Part shown: piece after piece, positions 1 to 6,400 of the stretch
Layout of the letters: the number at the start of each line of letters is the position of its first letter
How positions within the stretch are numbered: position 1 is the stretch's first letter
DNA from: CAZRIE01 sp964600075
GTDB taxonomy: Bacteria > Bacteroidota > Bacteroidia > Flavobacteriales > Flavobacteriaceae
Reading direction: 5' to 3'
DNA length: 28,993 bases
Assembly (NCBI GenBank): GCA_964600075.1
Contig: CAZRIE010000051.1
Coordinates: 1-28,993, forward strand
Position numbers and translations under genes: made by a program
The notes under the pieces: model-generated
What the model was told of the DNA's origin: nothing
The model's input: only the letters and a program-made list of their open reading frames with translations
The model's database searches: none

Positions 1-32
1 TGGTAACAGGGGTTCGATTCCCCTACGGGCTA
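1..32 (+). tRNA. 3' end of a tRNA, probably tRNA-Glu (partial)
   Basis: The window opens inside a tRNA. A 5-bp T stem (8-12 with 20-24) encloses the 7-base loop TTCGATT at 13-19. The 3' acceptor strand ACGGGCT is at 25-31 and the discriminator A at 32. CCA is not encoded, as is usual in Bacteroidetes. The variable region and T arm (GTAAC then AGGGG) match the arrangement in bacterial tRNA-Glu, and tRNA-Glu next to rpsT would fit a flavobacterium. The anticodon lies outside the window, so the identity is an inference; that it is a tRNA 3' end is well supported. Confidence 0.75.
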
Positions 33-94
33 CAAAAAAGTTCGAAGAGGATTAGCGAAGAAGAATTTTAAAAAATTATAACAAGTTAAGAAAG

Positions 95-346
95 ATGGCA
101 AATCACAAGTCGGCATTAAAAAGAATCAGAAGAAACGAAGTCGTTAGACTTCGCAATCGCTACCAGCATAAAACTACGCGTAACGCAATCAAAAAATTAC
201 GAGGCGAGGAGAATAAAAAAGATGCGGAGGCTTTGTTGCCTGGTGTTGTCAGCATGATCGATAGATTGGCAAAGCGTAATATCATTCACGATAACAAGGC
301 GGCCAACTTGAAAAGCAAATTGGAAAAACACGTAGCTGCGCTGTAA
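95..346 (+). CDS. rpsT: 30S ribosomal protein S20
   Basis: S20 binds 16S rRNA in the 5' domain and helps early assembly of the small subunit. The 83-residue product is very basic and almost wholly alpha-helical in character. It begins with the family hallmark MANHKSALKRIRRNE and ends with the AANLKSKLEKHVAAL helix, so both ends are intact and the length is typical. The ATG at 95 follows an A-rich leader of about 60 bases after the tRNA, and no separate promoter box is obvious, so it may be read from the tRNA promoter. A strong hairpin terminator follows 24 bases after the stop. Identification is secure. Confidence 0.97.
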   Translation: MANHKSALKRIRRNEVVRLRNRYQHKTTRNAIKKLRGEENKKDAEALLPGVVSMIDRLAKRNIIHDNKAANLKSKLEKHVAAL

Positions 347-365
347 GATTCGTTATAAATAATAT

Positions 366-405
366 TAAAAACGCCCTGATGGTACCTGCCATCGGGGCGT
401 TTTTA
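366..405. terminator. Rho-independent terminator after rpsT, likely bidirectional
   Basis: A 12-bp stem (371-382 with 389-400, one G-T pair) closes a 6-base loop TACCTG. It is preceded by an A run and followed by a T run (TTTTTA), so it can end rpsT on the plus strand and also the minus-strand membrane-protein gene that stops at 425. Confidence 0.92.
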
Positions 406-424
406 TGTCTATACCTGAGTACCG

Positions 425-1120
425 TTATTTGATGAATCTTTTTTTCATTCTTAGGAAACCGATGATAAAGCAGCTATAACTGATAATGATCAGAGATAAA
501 TGGATTCGCTTGACTATTAAAGGAGACGCTAAACCTTCCATTGTATATACATAACGTATGACCTTGATAGGCAGATAGCCTATATAAAAAATTAATAATC
601 CAACACTCAGCCAAAACAGAATATCTTCCTTAATGACAAATTCTTTGGGTATGGAAAAGAATTTTTTAAAGTATAGAATGGAACAGTAAATTAGTACCAA
701 ACCTCCCACAACATAGCTATATACTTGAGGAATCTTACTAAAATTATATACAAAAGCGTTTATAATACAAACAAGTAAAAAAAATATCCCTCCATATAGT
801 ATATTCATTTTTTCTCTACTACTTGCGACATAAGAACGGAAAACATAATAGAAGTATAAATAAAATATTACCATATAAAGGTTATAGATTAACCAATTAT
901 AGTCTACATAAAAATTATTTGATATTATACTGAACTCTTCGTAATCATTAATAAGAAGGCCTAAAAATTCATTTAAAAGGGTATAAATAAAAATAATGGG
1001 TAGGTACTTTAAAATTGATTCATAATATTTTGGGTATTTAATTAGAGACATCAATAAAGTAATACCATAAATAGGTACCAAAGAGTTTTTTAAAAAAAAA
1101 TCAAAGTAAATCAAAGGCAC
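425..1120 (-). CDS. multi-pass membrane protein of unknown function
   Basis: I do not recognise a named family. The 231-residue product is almost entirely hydrophobic. About seven membrane segments can be picked out, starting with NSLVPIYGITLLMSLI and ending with LSLIIISYSCFIIGFL, followed by a basic tail MKKRFIK. Short proteins of this build, with a conserved LLNEFLG-type turn near residue 50, occur in Flavobacteriaceae. The start is a GTG at 1120; an in-frame stop sits two codons upstream, so the gene cannot extend further, but a TTG two codons in is an alternative. Codon use is visibly more AT-rich than in the neighbouring housekeeping genes, hinting at a less conserved or acquired gene. 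It lies 49 bases downstream of the lipoprotein gene on the same strand and may share its transcript. Confidence 0.7.
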   Translation of the reverse strand: MPLIYFDFFLKNSLVPIYGITLLMSLIKYPKYYESILKYLPIIFIYTLLNEFLGLLINDYEEFSIISNNFYVDYNWLIYNLYMVIFYLYFYYVFRSYVASSREKMNILYGGIFFLLVCIINAFVYNFSKIPQVYSYVVGGLVLIYCSILYFKKFFSIPKEFVIKEDILFWLSVGLLIFYIGYLPIKVIRYVYTMEGLASPLIVKRIHLSLIIISYSCFIIGFLRMKKRFIK

Positions 1121-1124
1121 AGGC

Positions 1125-1136
1125 TAACTATAGTTA
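1125..1136. repeat. perfect 12-bp palindrome in front of the membrane-protein gene
   Basis: TAACTATAGTTA is fully self-complementary and lies 5 bases upstream of the GTG start of the minus-strand membrane-protein gene, between it and the lipoprotein gene. It could be an operator half-site pair or chance in AT-rich DNA. There is no loop, so a hairpin role is unlikely. Confidence 0.3.
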
Positions 1137-1169
1137 ACTAAAAAAATATAAAAATCCAGAAGATTATAA

Positions 1170-1922
1170 TTAAGGGTTTGAGTGACCTTCATTTTTGGTC
1201 GTGCTTCTTGGAGCAGCCATTAATGCCGTGCTTGAAGGCGGCAAAAAAGTTGGTAACATAGAAGCTTCACTTTTAGAATCTGACTGTTCTTGAGTTGCCC
1301 CTACGCCTTGTCTTCTTTTAAAATCATTGTCTAAAAGAACGATTTTTCGCTTCCCATCGACACCATCTGTAGTATAGAACATGTGATCTTCATCAGCTCT
1401 ACTTACTGTTGGCGACATCATAATCGAGTTCTGTCTCGGGTGTAATACAGGTTTACCATCTTTAAACTTCTGTTCGTTGGCGTAATTGGCAAAATAAAAT
1501 CGCATTGTAGAGAGTTCTTCTCCAGAGAGTGTAGCCTCGTTCTCGATATAGGCCAAATATTTTTTTAAATCCTCATAATCATATGAAACGTATCTCGCAA
1601 CCTTAAATTTACCACTATCTGTTTCGTCATTGTTTTCACCAGATTGGTTTTGACTTTTCTGTTTTTGCCCTTTTTCACCATCTTTCTCTTCATCGATGGC
1701 ATCTTCATAATCTTGAATAAGCCCTGCACGACGATTTTCATAATTACCATAAAGTTTTTGGGCCTTATCCGGAAAAATTATTCCGTTATCGTAGCTTTCA
1801 TCGGCGACTGGACAATCACATTCTGGGCATTCCTGTATTTTATTATCTACTCCACAACTGTAAATGAAAACTAGTAGCAACATGGTGATACTTTTGCATA
1901 CAAATTTTTGCGTTTTTTTCAT
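1170..1922 (-). CDS. predicted lipoprotein of unknown function
   Basis: The 250-residue product has a lipoprotein signal: MKKTQKF, a hydrophobic stretch, then the lipobox IYSC with lipidation at Cys23. Just after it comes a cysteine cluster, CPECDCP. Residues about 75-105 are a charged, low-complexity Glu/Lys/Gln/Asn linker. The middle (about 105-200) looks folded, with YVSYDYEDLKKYLAYIENEA and a MRFYFANYANEQKF segment, and the last 40 residues are Ser/Thr/Pro-rich. I recognise no catalytic motif; proteins of this build are annotated only as hypothetical in flavobacteria. It probably faces the periplasm or sits in the outer membrane. The ATG at 1922 is the natural start because it begins the signal peptide. 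Confidence 0.75.
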   Translation of the reverse strand: MKKTQKFVCKSITMLLLVFIYSCGVDNKIQECPECDCPVADESYDNGIIFPDKAQKLYGNYENRRAGLIQDYEDAIDEEKDGEKGQKQKSQNQSGENNDETDSGKFKVARYVSYDYEDLKKYLAYIENEATLSGEELSTMRFYFANYANEQKFKDGKPVLHPRQNSIMMSPTVSRADEDHMFYTTDGVDGKRKIVLLDNDFKRRQGVGATQEQSDSKSEASMLPTFLPPSSTALMAAPRSTTKNEGHSNP

Positions 1923-1953
1923 GACATAAGGTTTTTGATGGTACTCAATTTTT

Positions 1954-1988
1954 CGTGCAAAATTTGGGGGGAGGCTATTTTTTGCACG
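1954..1988. promoter_or_regulatory. inverted repeat upstream of the lipoprotein gene
   Basis: A 9-bp perfect inverted repeat, CGTGCAAAA at 1954-1962 and TTTTGCACG at 1980-1988, is separated by 17 bases that include a run of six G. It lies 32 bases upstream of the lipoprotein start codon, where a promoter or operator is expected. It has no T run directly after the stem that would make it a terminator. Its role is not shown. Confidence 0.4.
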
Positions 1989-2130
1989 CTAAAGATATTT
2001 GAAAATACCGATACTTCATCTTTATTTTTAGGAATTCCTTTACATTTTTGCAATATAAAGTTTATTTTCCTATGGAATTGGCACGAGAATCAGCTACGGT
2101 TCTTTGAAGTTGTGGGGGCGAATTATGACT

Positions 2131-2175
2131 AAAAAAAATCCCAAACTCCAATATCAAAATTGGAGTTTGGGATTT
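2131..2175 (-). terminator. Rho-independent terminator of rho
   Basis: A 17-bp perfect stem (2136-2152 with 2159-2175) closes a 6-base loop. Read on the minus strand it is followed by a run of eight T (the A run at 2131-2138). It lies about 50 bases past the rho stop codon. It is interesting that the gene for Rho ends in a very strong factor-independent terminator. Confidence 0.93.
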
Positions 2176-2226
2176 ACCCCAATTGTTATAGGTATTGAAT
2201 CTTTCCGTCTGCGTGCTTGCGAAAGC

Positions 2227-3861
2227 TTATTGATTCATCGTCAACAAGAACTCTTCGTTGTTTTTGGTCTGTTTGATACGCTGCTCTATAAATTCCATAG
2301 CTTCTACAGGGTTCATGTCCGCCAAGTATTTGCGTAGGATCCACATGCGTTTAATAGTATTGTCATCTAACAGCAAATCATCTCTACGTGTGCTTGATGA
2401 AGTCAGGTCGATAGCAGGAAAAATTCTTCGGTTCGAAATCTTGCGATCTAATTGTAGCTCCATATTACCAGTTCCTTTGAATTCCTCAAAAATAACCTCG
2501 TCCATTTTGGATCCTGTTTCGGTCAATGCAGTAGCAATAATGGTCAGTGATCCCCCACCTTCAATATTACGTGCCGCACCAAAGAAACGTTTTGGTTTAT
2601 GTAGCGCATTCGCATCGACACCCCCACTAAGTACCTTACCGGATGCGGGTTGTACCGTGTTGTATGCTCTTGCCAAACGTGTAATGGAATCTAAAAGAAT
2701 AACCACATCGTGACCGCATTCGACCAGACGTTTTGCTTTTTCCAATACGATATTCGCAACACGCACATGTTCTGTAGCCTCTTTATCAAAGGTAGATGCC
2801 ACAACTTCACCACGAACATTGCGCTGCATATCGGTAACTTCTTCAGGGCGTTCGTCGATCAACAAAATAATCTGGTAGACTTCAGGGTGATTGGCTGCAA
2901 TTGCATTGGCGACCGCTTTCAATAACATCGTCTTACCTGTCTTCGGTTGTGAAACGATCATGCCCCTTTGGCCTTTTCCGATAGGGGAGAATAAATCGAT
3001 AATACGCGTCGAAATATTACTTTGACGATCAGCGATATTAAATTTTTCCTCTGGGAAAAGAGGAGTCAAATGCTCAAAAGAAACCCGATCTCGCACAACT
3101 TGTGGGTCGATTCCATTGATTTTATTAACTTTAATCAGGGGAAAATATTTCTCCCCTTCTTTGGGTGGCCGTACATTACCTAGAACCGTGTCACCTGTCT
3201 TAAGGCCGAACAAACGAATTTGCGATTGCGACACGTAGATATCATCGGGAGAAGATAGATAGTTGTAATCGGAAGAACGTAGAAACCCGTATCCGTCTTG
3301 CATAATATCAAGTACACCTTCACTTTCGATAATACTGTCGAACTCGAATTCCGGTTCTTTGTAGCGATTCTTTAGGTCTTTATCAAAATTGCTTTTATCA
3401 TAACTGTTTTTTTGATTTCGACTATTTTTGTTTGGGCTACCGTTGTTTTGGTTCTTATGGCCTTGGTTGGTGTTCTGTTCTTTTTTGACCGGGCCGGTGT
3501 TTGTGTTTTGTGGTCTAGGCCGAGGCTTTTTGTTATCCGTTTCAACCTTTTTGACGTCGGTTTCAACTTTTTTGATGTCGGTTTCAACCTTGTCTGTAAC
3601 AGCAGGTATACTGGTTGTTTCCTGTTCTTTCTTTTGTGCTGTGACTTTGGCTCTTGGAGCCCTAGGTCTTGGCTTTGGTTTATTTTCTATTTTTGTTGAA
3701 GTAACCTCGGCTACTACTTTTGGGTTGGAAGCTTGTACGTCTAGAATTTGGTATACAAGGTCCAATTTCTTTTGGGTCTTGTATTTCGGTACGTTAAGTC
3801 CTTTCGCAATTTCCTGAAGTTCAGGTAGCTTTTTTGCTTTTAAATCTGAAATCTCAAACAT
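2227..3861 (-). CDS. rho: transcription termination factor Rho with long disordered insert
   Basis: Rho is the hexameric RNA-dependent ATPase that ends transcription. The 544-residue product starts with the Rho N-terminal helical domain (MFEISDLKAKKLPELQEIAK). Residues about 50-170 form a low-complexity insert rich in Lys, Pro, Asn and Gln. Then come the cold-shock-like RNA-binding domain (DGYGFLRSSDYNYLSSPDDI), a Walker A (QPKTGKTMLL, about residues 305-314), Walker B (DVVILLDSITRLARAYN) and the Q/R-loop region up to the C-terminus. E. coli Rho has 419 residues; the extra length is the insert, typical of Bacteroidetes. In Bacteroides thetaiotaomicron such an insert is reported to drive phase separation. 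The gene is monocistronic, with its own terminator. Confidence 0.97.
   Translation of the reverse strand: MFEISDLKAKKLPELQEIAKGLNVPKYKTQKKLDLVYQILDVQASNPKVVAEVTSTKIENKPKPRPRAPRAKVTAQKKEQETTSIPAVTDKVETDIKKVETDVKKVETDNKKPRPRPQNTNTGPVKKEQNTNQGHKNQNNGSPNKNSRNQKNSYDKSNFDKDLKNRYKEPEFEFDSIIESEGVLDIMQDGYGFLRSSDYNYLSSPDDIYVSQSQIRLFGLKTGDTVLGNVRPPKEGEKYFPLIKVNKINGIDPQVVRDRVSFEHLTPLFPEEKFNIADRQSNISTRIIDLFSPIGKGQRGMIVSQPKTGKTMLLKAVANAIAANHPEVYQIILLIDERPEEVTDMQRNVRGEVVASTFDKEATEHVRVANIVLEKAKRLVECGHDVVILLDSITRLARAYNTVQPASGKVLSGGVDANALHKPKRFFGAARNIEGGGSLTIIATALTETGSKMDEVIFEEFKGTGNMELQLDRKISNRRIFPAIDLTSSSTRRDDLLLDDNTIKRMWILRKYLADMNPVEAMEFIEQRIKQTKNNEEFLLTMNQ
3536..3598 (-). repeat. three 21-bp tandem repeats inside rho
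   Basis: Three consecutive 21-base units (starting at 3536, 3557 and 3578) share the core TTTCAAC. They encode three heptads, VETDIKK, VETDVKK and VETDNKK, in the disordered insert of Rho. The first two units are nearly identical and the third has diverged in its last part. In-frame units of this kind can change copy number without breaking the gene. Confidence 0.85.
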
Positions 3862-4023
3862 TAAATATCGTATAAATTATAAGTCTATGTGAATAGTAAG
3901 AAGTGTATTATTATTTGGGTATTACTGGGGATAGATGCCCCTTTAGGTAAGTGCTATAACTAATAACGGAACAATATTACAAATTATTTTCAACACGACA
4001 TCGTTTTTTTGCAAAAAGACCTG

Positions 4024-4031
4024 TATTTTTG
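4024..4031 (+). promoter_or_regulatory. Bacteroidetes-type -7 box for the DUF4293 gene
   Basis: TATTTTTG matches TAnnTTTG perfectly and ends 23 bases before the ATG at 4055, giving a short leader of about 17 bases. No TTG is found at the expected -33 spacing (the nearest TTTG is only 12 bases upstream), so support comes from the -7 box and position only. Confidence 0.5.
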
Positions 4032-4054
4032 CAGTCGGAAATGCCATATTTACA

Positions 4055-4465
4055 ATGATTCAAAGAATACAGACCGTTTATCTGCTCGTTGTAATCCTTA
4101 TTTCAGGAATACTTCCTTTTTGGGTAAACCTCTGGTCCGATGCCAGTGGTAACGAAATTTTCGCAAAAAACGAGATTTTCATATCTATTGCCTTTTATGC
4201 TTCGGCCGTATTGGCATTAATTGCCATAGTACTTTTTAAAAACAGAAAAAATCAATTTGTGATGAACAGATTGAACCTCATATTTAATCTTTTTTTACTA
4301 GGATTTTTCGTTTACCGATCGCTAAACTTATCTGGAGAGACCTTGGTCTCAGAGAAGGGTATTGGGATGCTGATTCCTGTAGTTTCTATTGTTTTTTTGG
4401 TCTTGGCCAACAGGGCCATCAAAAAGGACGAGGATCTCATAAAATCTGTTGATCGTTTACGATAA
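4055..4465 (+). CDS. DUF4293 family membrane protein
   Basis: A 136-residue integral membrane protein with four predicted membrane segments: residues about 6-26, 42-62, 73-90 and 103-120. The N-terminus MIQRIQTVYLL and the arrangement of the segments are characteristic of DUF4293, a Bacteroidetes family of unknown function that usually sits divergently beside rho, exactly as here. The last 16 residues are charged and probably cytoplasmic. The ATG at 4055 follows a good -7 box, and a strong terminator follows the stop by 30 bases, so it is transcribed alone. The constant pairing with rho suggests, but does not show, a functional link. Confidence 0.88.
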   Translation: MIQRIQTVYLLVVILISGILPFWVNLWSDASGNEIFAKNEIFISIAFYASAVLALIAIVLFKNRKNQFVMNRLNLIFNLFLLGFFVYRSLNLSGETLVSEKGIGMLIPVVSIVFLVLANRAIKKDEDLIKSVDRLR

Positions 4466-4494
4466 ACCTAACATCTTAGTAGTATTAGTGCGTT

Positions 4495-4521
4495 AAACCC
4501 GGGGTAGTTCCCGGGTTTTTT
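4495..4521 (+). terminator. Rho-independent terminator after the DUF4293 gene
   Basis: A 9-bp perfect stem (AAACCCGGG at 4495-4503 with CCCGGGTTT at 4510-4518) closes a 6-base loop and runs into TTTTTT. It is a textbook terminator, and the leading A residues are too few for strong function on the other strand. Confidence 0.93.
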
Positions 4522-4631
4522 ACGTTTGATTATCTTACTCAATCTCGTTCATTTGCTTTTTGGTTTAGCCCAAAAGTAAATTTCAATGGCCGGAAGGTTT
4601 TTTTCAGTTATTTTTAATGAATTTTATAGTT

Positions 4632-4763
4632 ATGAAAAAATTAATCAGGGCCTTACTGGCCGGTTGGGGTGCCAAGAAAATAGGTGGCGGAAAATGCGGC
4701 TGTTTTGGGGTAATCGTTGTTTTTATTATTCTCTATTGGCTGTCAGGTAATATACTTAATTGA
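4632..4763 (+). CDS. small Gly/Cys-containing membrane protein, 43 residues
   Basis: An ATG at 4632 opens a 43-codon frame ending in TGA at 4761. The product starts MKKLIRALLAGWGAKKIGGG, continues KCGCFG, and ends with one hydrophobic segment, VIVVFIILYWLSG, and a short tail NILN. An amphipathic basic helix, a Gly/Cys hinge and one transmembrane helix is a believable design, and I recall very similar short sequences in flavobacterial genomes, always as hypothetical proteins. It lies in its own unit between two terminator-like hairpins. The overlapping longer frame starting at 4717 has no protein-like features and is best treated as a shadow. Function is unknown. Confidence 0.65.
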   Translation: MKKLIRALLAGWGAKKIGGGKCGCFGVIVVFIILYWLSGNILN

Positions 4764-4943
4764 ATCAGTAGGATTTGCCATGCCATTATTTGCGCCTTTT
4801 GATAAAAAGAAAAGATATGTTGCTTTTGTTTATTTCTGTTCGCTTTGCGTCATAAAAAAAGAACAAATAGGCCCATCTTGTAAGTTCATAAGGAGGTTGC
4901 TTTTTCTACCAAATATATGGGAAAGAACATGTTGACAATTTAG

Positions 4944-4970
4944 GGAACGTCGTGGGCATGTTCCATTTTT
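4944..4970 (+). terminator. possible weak terminator between the small gene and yfcE
   Basis: GGAAC at 4944-4948 pairs with GTTCC at 4960-4964, extended by two weaker pairs, and a T-rich tail follows on the plus strand. It is 180 bases downstream of the small protein gene. The stem is short, and an alternative pairing (GAACATG at 4925 with CATGTTC at 4957) competes. Confidence 0.3.
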
Positions 4971-4976
4971 TACTTT

Positions 4977-5471
4977 TTAACGCTTACCGAGTTCCACAAT
5001 CTCTAAATCCTTAATGTCCTTTCCTTCGATTGTGAACCTAAGCATTGTCCGTACCTGATGAAAACCGTATTTACCACATGCTCCGGGATTCATGTGTAAT
5101 ACCCCAAGTTTCTTGTCCCACATCACTTTAAGAATATGTGAATGGCCGCAGATAAAAAGTTTAGGCGGGTTTTCATGGATTTCTTTTCGTGTTCTAGCAT
5201 TATATTTTGGAGGATAGCCGCCGATATGAGTCATTAGAACATCGACATCTTCACACTGAAAACGATCGTTCAGGGGAAATTCTTTTTGAATAATGTGGTC
5301 GTCTATATTGCCATAGACCGCCCGAATAGGTTTTATTTTTTGTAAAGCATCGGTAACGGTTAAACTTCCGATATCCCCTGCGTGCCAAACCTCATCCGAT
5401 TGACTGGCATATTTTATAATCGTTTCGTCAATGTGAGAGTGTGTATCGGAAAGGAGCAGGATTTTGGTCAT
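4977..5471 (-). CDS. YfcE/MJ0936-type metallophosphoesterase
   Basis: The 164-residue product carries the complete calcineurin-like phosphoesterase motif series in order: SDTHS (Asp9, His11), GDIG (Asp33), GNID (Asn55), THIGG (His82) and CGHSH (His110, His112). These residues bind two divalent metals. The size and absence of extra domains match the YfcE/MJ0936 family of small cytoplasmic phosphodiesterases, which act on model substrates such as bis-p-nitrophenyl phosphate; the natural substrate is not known. It diverges from truA across a 176-base gap. The start at 5471 gives the family N-terminus directly (MTKILLLSDTH). Confidence 0.92.
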   Translation of the reverse strand: MTKILLLSDTHSHIDETIIKYASQSDEVWHAGDIGSLTVTDALQKIKPIRAVYGNIDDHIIQKEFPLNDRFQCEDVDVLMTHIGGYPPKYNARTRKEIHENPPKLFICGHSHILKVMWDKKLGVLHMNPGACGKYGFHQVRTMLRFTIEGKDIKDLEIVELGKR

Positions 5472-5593
5472 TCTTTTTGAAAGGTTTTTAGTTTAAATAG
5501 TTTCAGGTTGAATACATCTAAAGTCCGCCAAACCCTAAACCACCGAAACTTGAAACAACAGATTATTTTGAAAATAGTATAACTGCCAATTCT

Positions 5594-5623
5594 TTTGTCT
5601 AAAAAACAGAAGCGTTAACTTTA
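5594..5623 (+). promoter_or_regulatory. promoter of the truA-exporter operon
   Basis: TTTG at 5594-5597, an 18-base spacer, and TAACTTTA at 5616-5623 (7 of 8 with TAnnTTTG) form a good Bacteroidetes sigma-ABfr promoter. The predicted start of transcription is close to 5630, about 18 bases before the TTG start codon of truA, which supports that start. Confidence 0.6.
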
Positions 5624-5647
5624 TCCCCGTAAAATTAAAGAAACCCT

Positions 5648-6400
5648 TTGAGATATTTCGTTCAATTTTCATACTTCGGTAAGGCCTATCACGGTTGGCA
5701 AAAGCAGCCCAATGCGATTACTGTACAACAGGTTCTTGAAGCGGCTTTTTCTAGACTTTTAAGACACTCTGTTGATTTGACGGCTGCAGGCCGAACCGAT
5801 ACCGGCGTGCATGCCAAAGAGATGCTCGCCCATTTTGAATCGGATGAAATTGAAGATACGACCGATTTGGTATATCGATTAAATGCCCTGCTTCCTGATG
5901 CCATTGCGGTTCAAGCGATTTTTAAAGTTTCCGATGGTACGCATGCCCGTTTTGATGCGGTCGAACGTACCTACGAATATTGGATCGTTCAAGAGAAAGA
6001 TCCTTTTTATTCCGATTTCACTTATTATGTAAAGCATCCGCTCGATATTGCATCCATGAACATAGCTGCGGCTATTTTATTGCAATTTGAAGACTTTGAA
6101 TGCTTTTCGAAGTCGCACACCGATGTCAAAACCTATCGATGCGCCATAAAAAAGGCAGTTTGGGAAAAGAAAGAAAATAAACTGGTTTTCACCATTACCG
6201 CCGATCGATTTTTACGGAACATGGTTCGAGCCATAGTGGGAACTCTGTTAGAGGTAGGTATAGGGAAATCAAAACCGGACGATGTTAAAACGATCATAAA
6301 TAGCAAGGACAGGGGAAAAGCGGGTCCATCGGTACCCGCAAAAGGATTATATTTGACCTCGGTTCTATACCCTGAAAAGATTACGGAAAAACATGGATAA
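5648..6400 (+). CDS. truA: tRNA pseudouridine synthase A
   Basis: TruA converts uridines 38-40 in the anticodon stem-loop of many tRNAs to pseudouridine. The 250-residue product has the family N-terminus RYFVQFSYFGKAYHGWQKQP and the catalytic motif GRTDTGVHA, with the nucleophilic aspartate at position 51. The C-terminal half contains the conserved FLRNMVRAIVGTLLEVG stretch. The start is a TTG at 5648: no ATG exists before the family N-terminus, and the promoter just upstream fits. The last 8 bases overlap the start of the exporter gene, implying translational coupling. Confidence 0.95.
   Translation: MRYFVQFSYFGKAYHGWQKQPNAITVQQVLEAAFSRLLRHSVDLTAAGRTDTGVHAKEMLAHFESDEIEDTTDLVYRLNALLPDAIAVQAIFKVSDGTHARFDAVERTYEYWIVQEKDPFYSDFTYYVKHPLDIASMNIAAAILLQFEDFECFSKSHTDVKTYRCAIKKAVWEKKENKLVFTITADRFLRNMVRAIVGTLLEVGIGKSKPDDVKTIINSKDRGKAGPSVPAKGLYLTSVLYPEKITEKHG

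Noticed and set aside
3412..3817. Long open frames opposite the rho N-terminal region (95 and 129 residues)
   Set aside because: They are antisense to the low-complexity Lys/Pro/Asn insert of Rho, giving Val/Phe/Leu-rich nonsense; no promoter and no protein-like motifs.
4717..4935. 72-residue plus-strand frame overlapping the small protein gene
   Set aside because: It overlaps the more protein-like 43-residue frame in another phase and has no recognizable domain.
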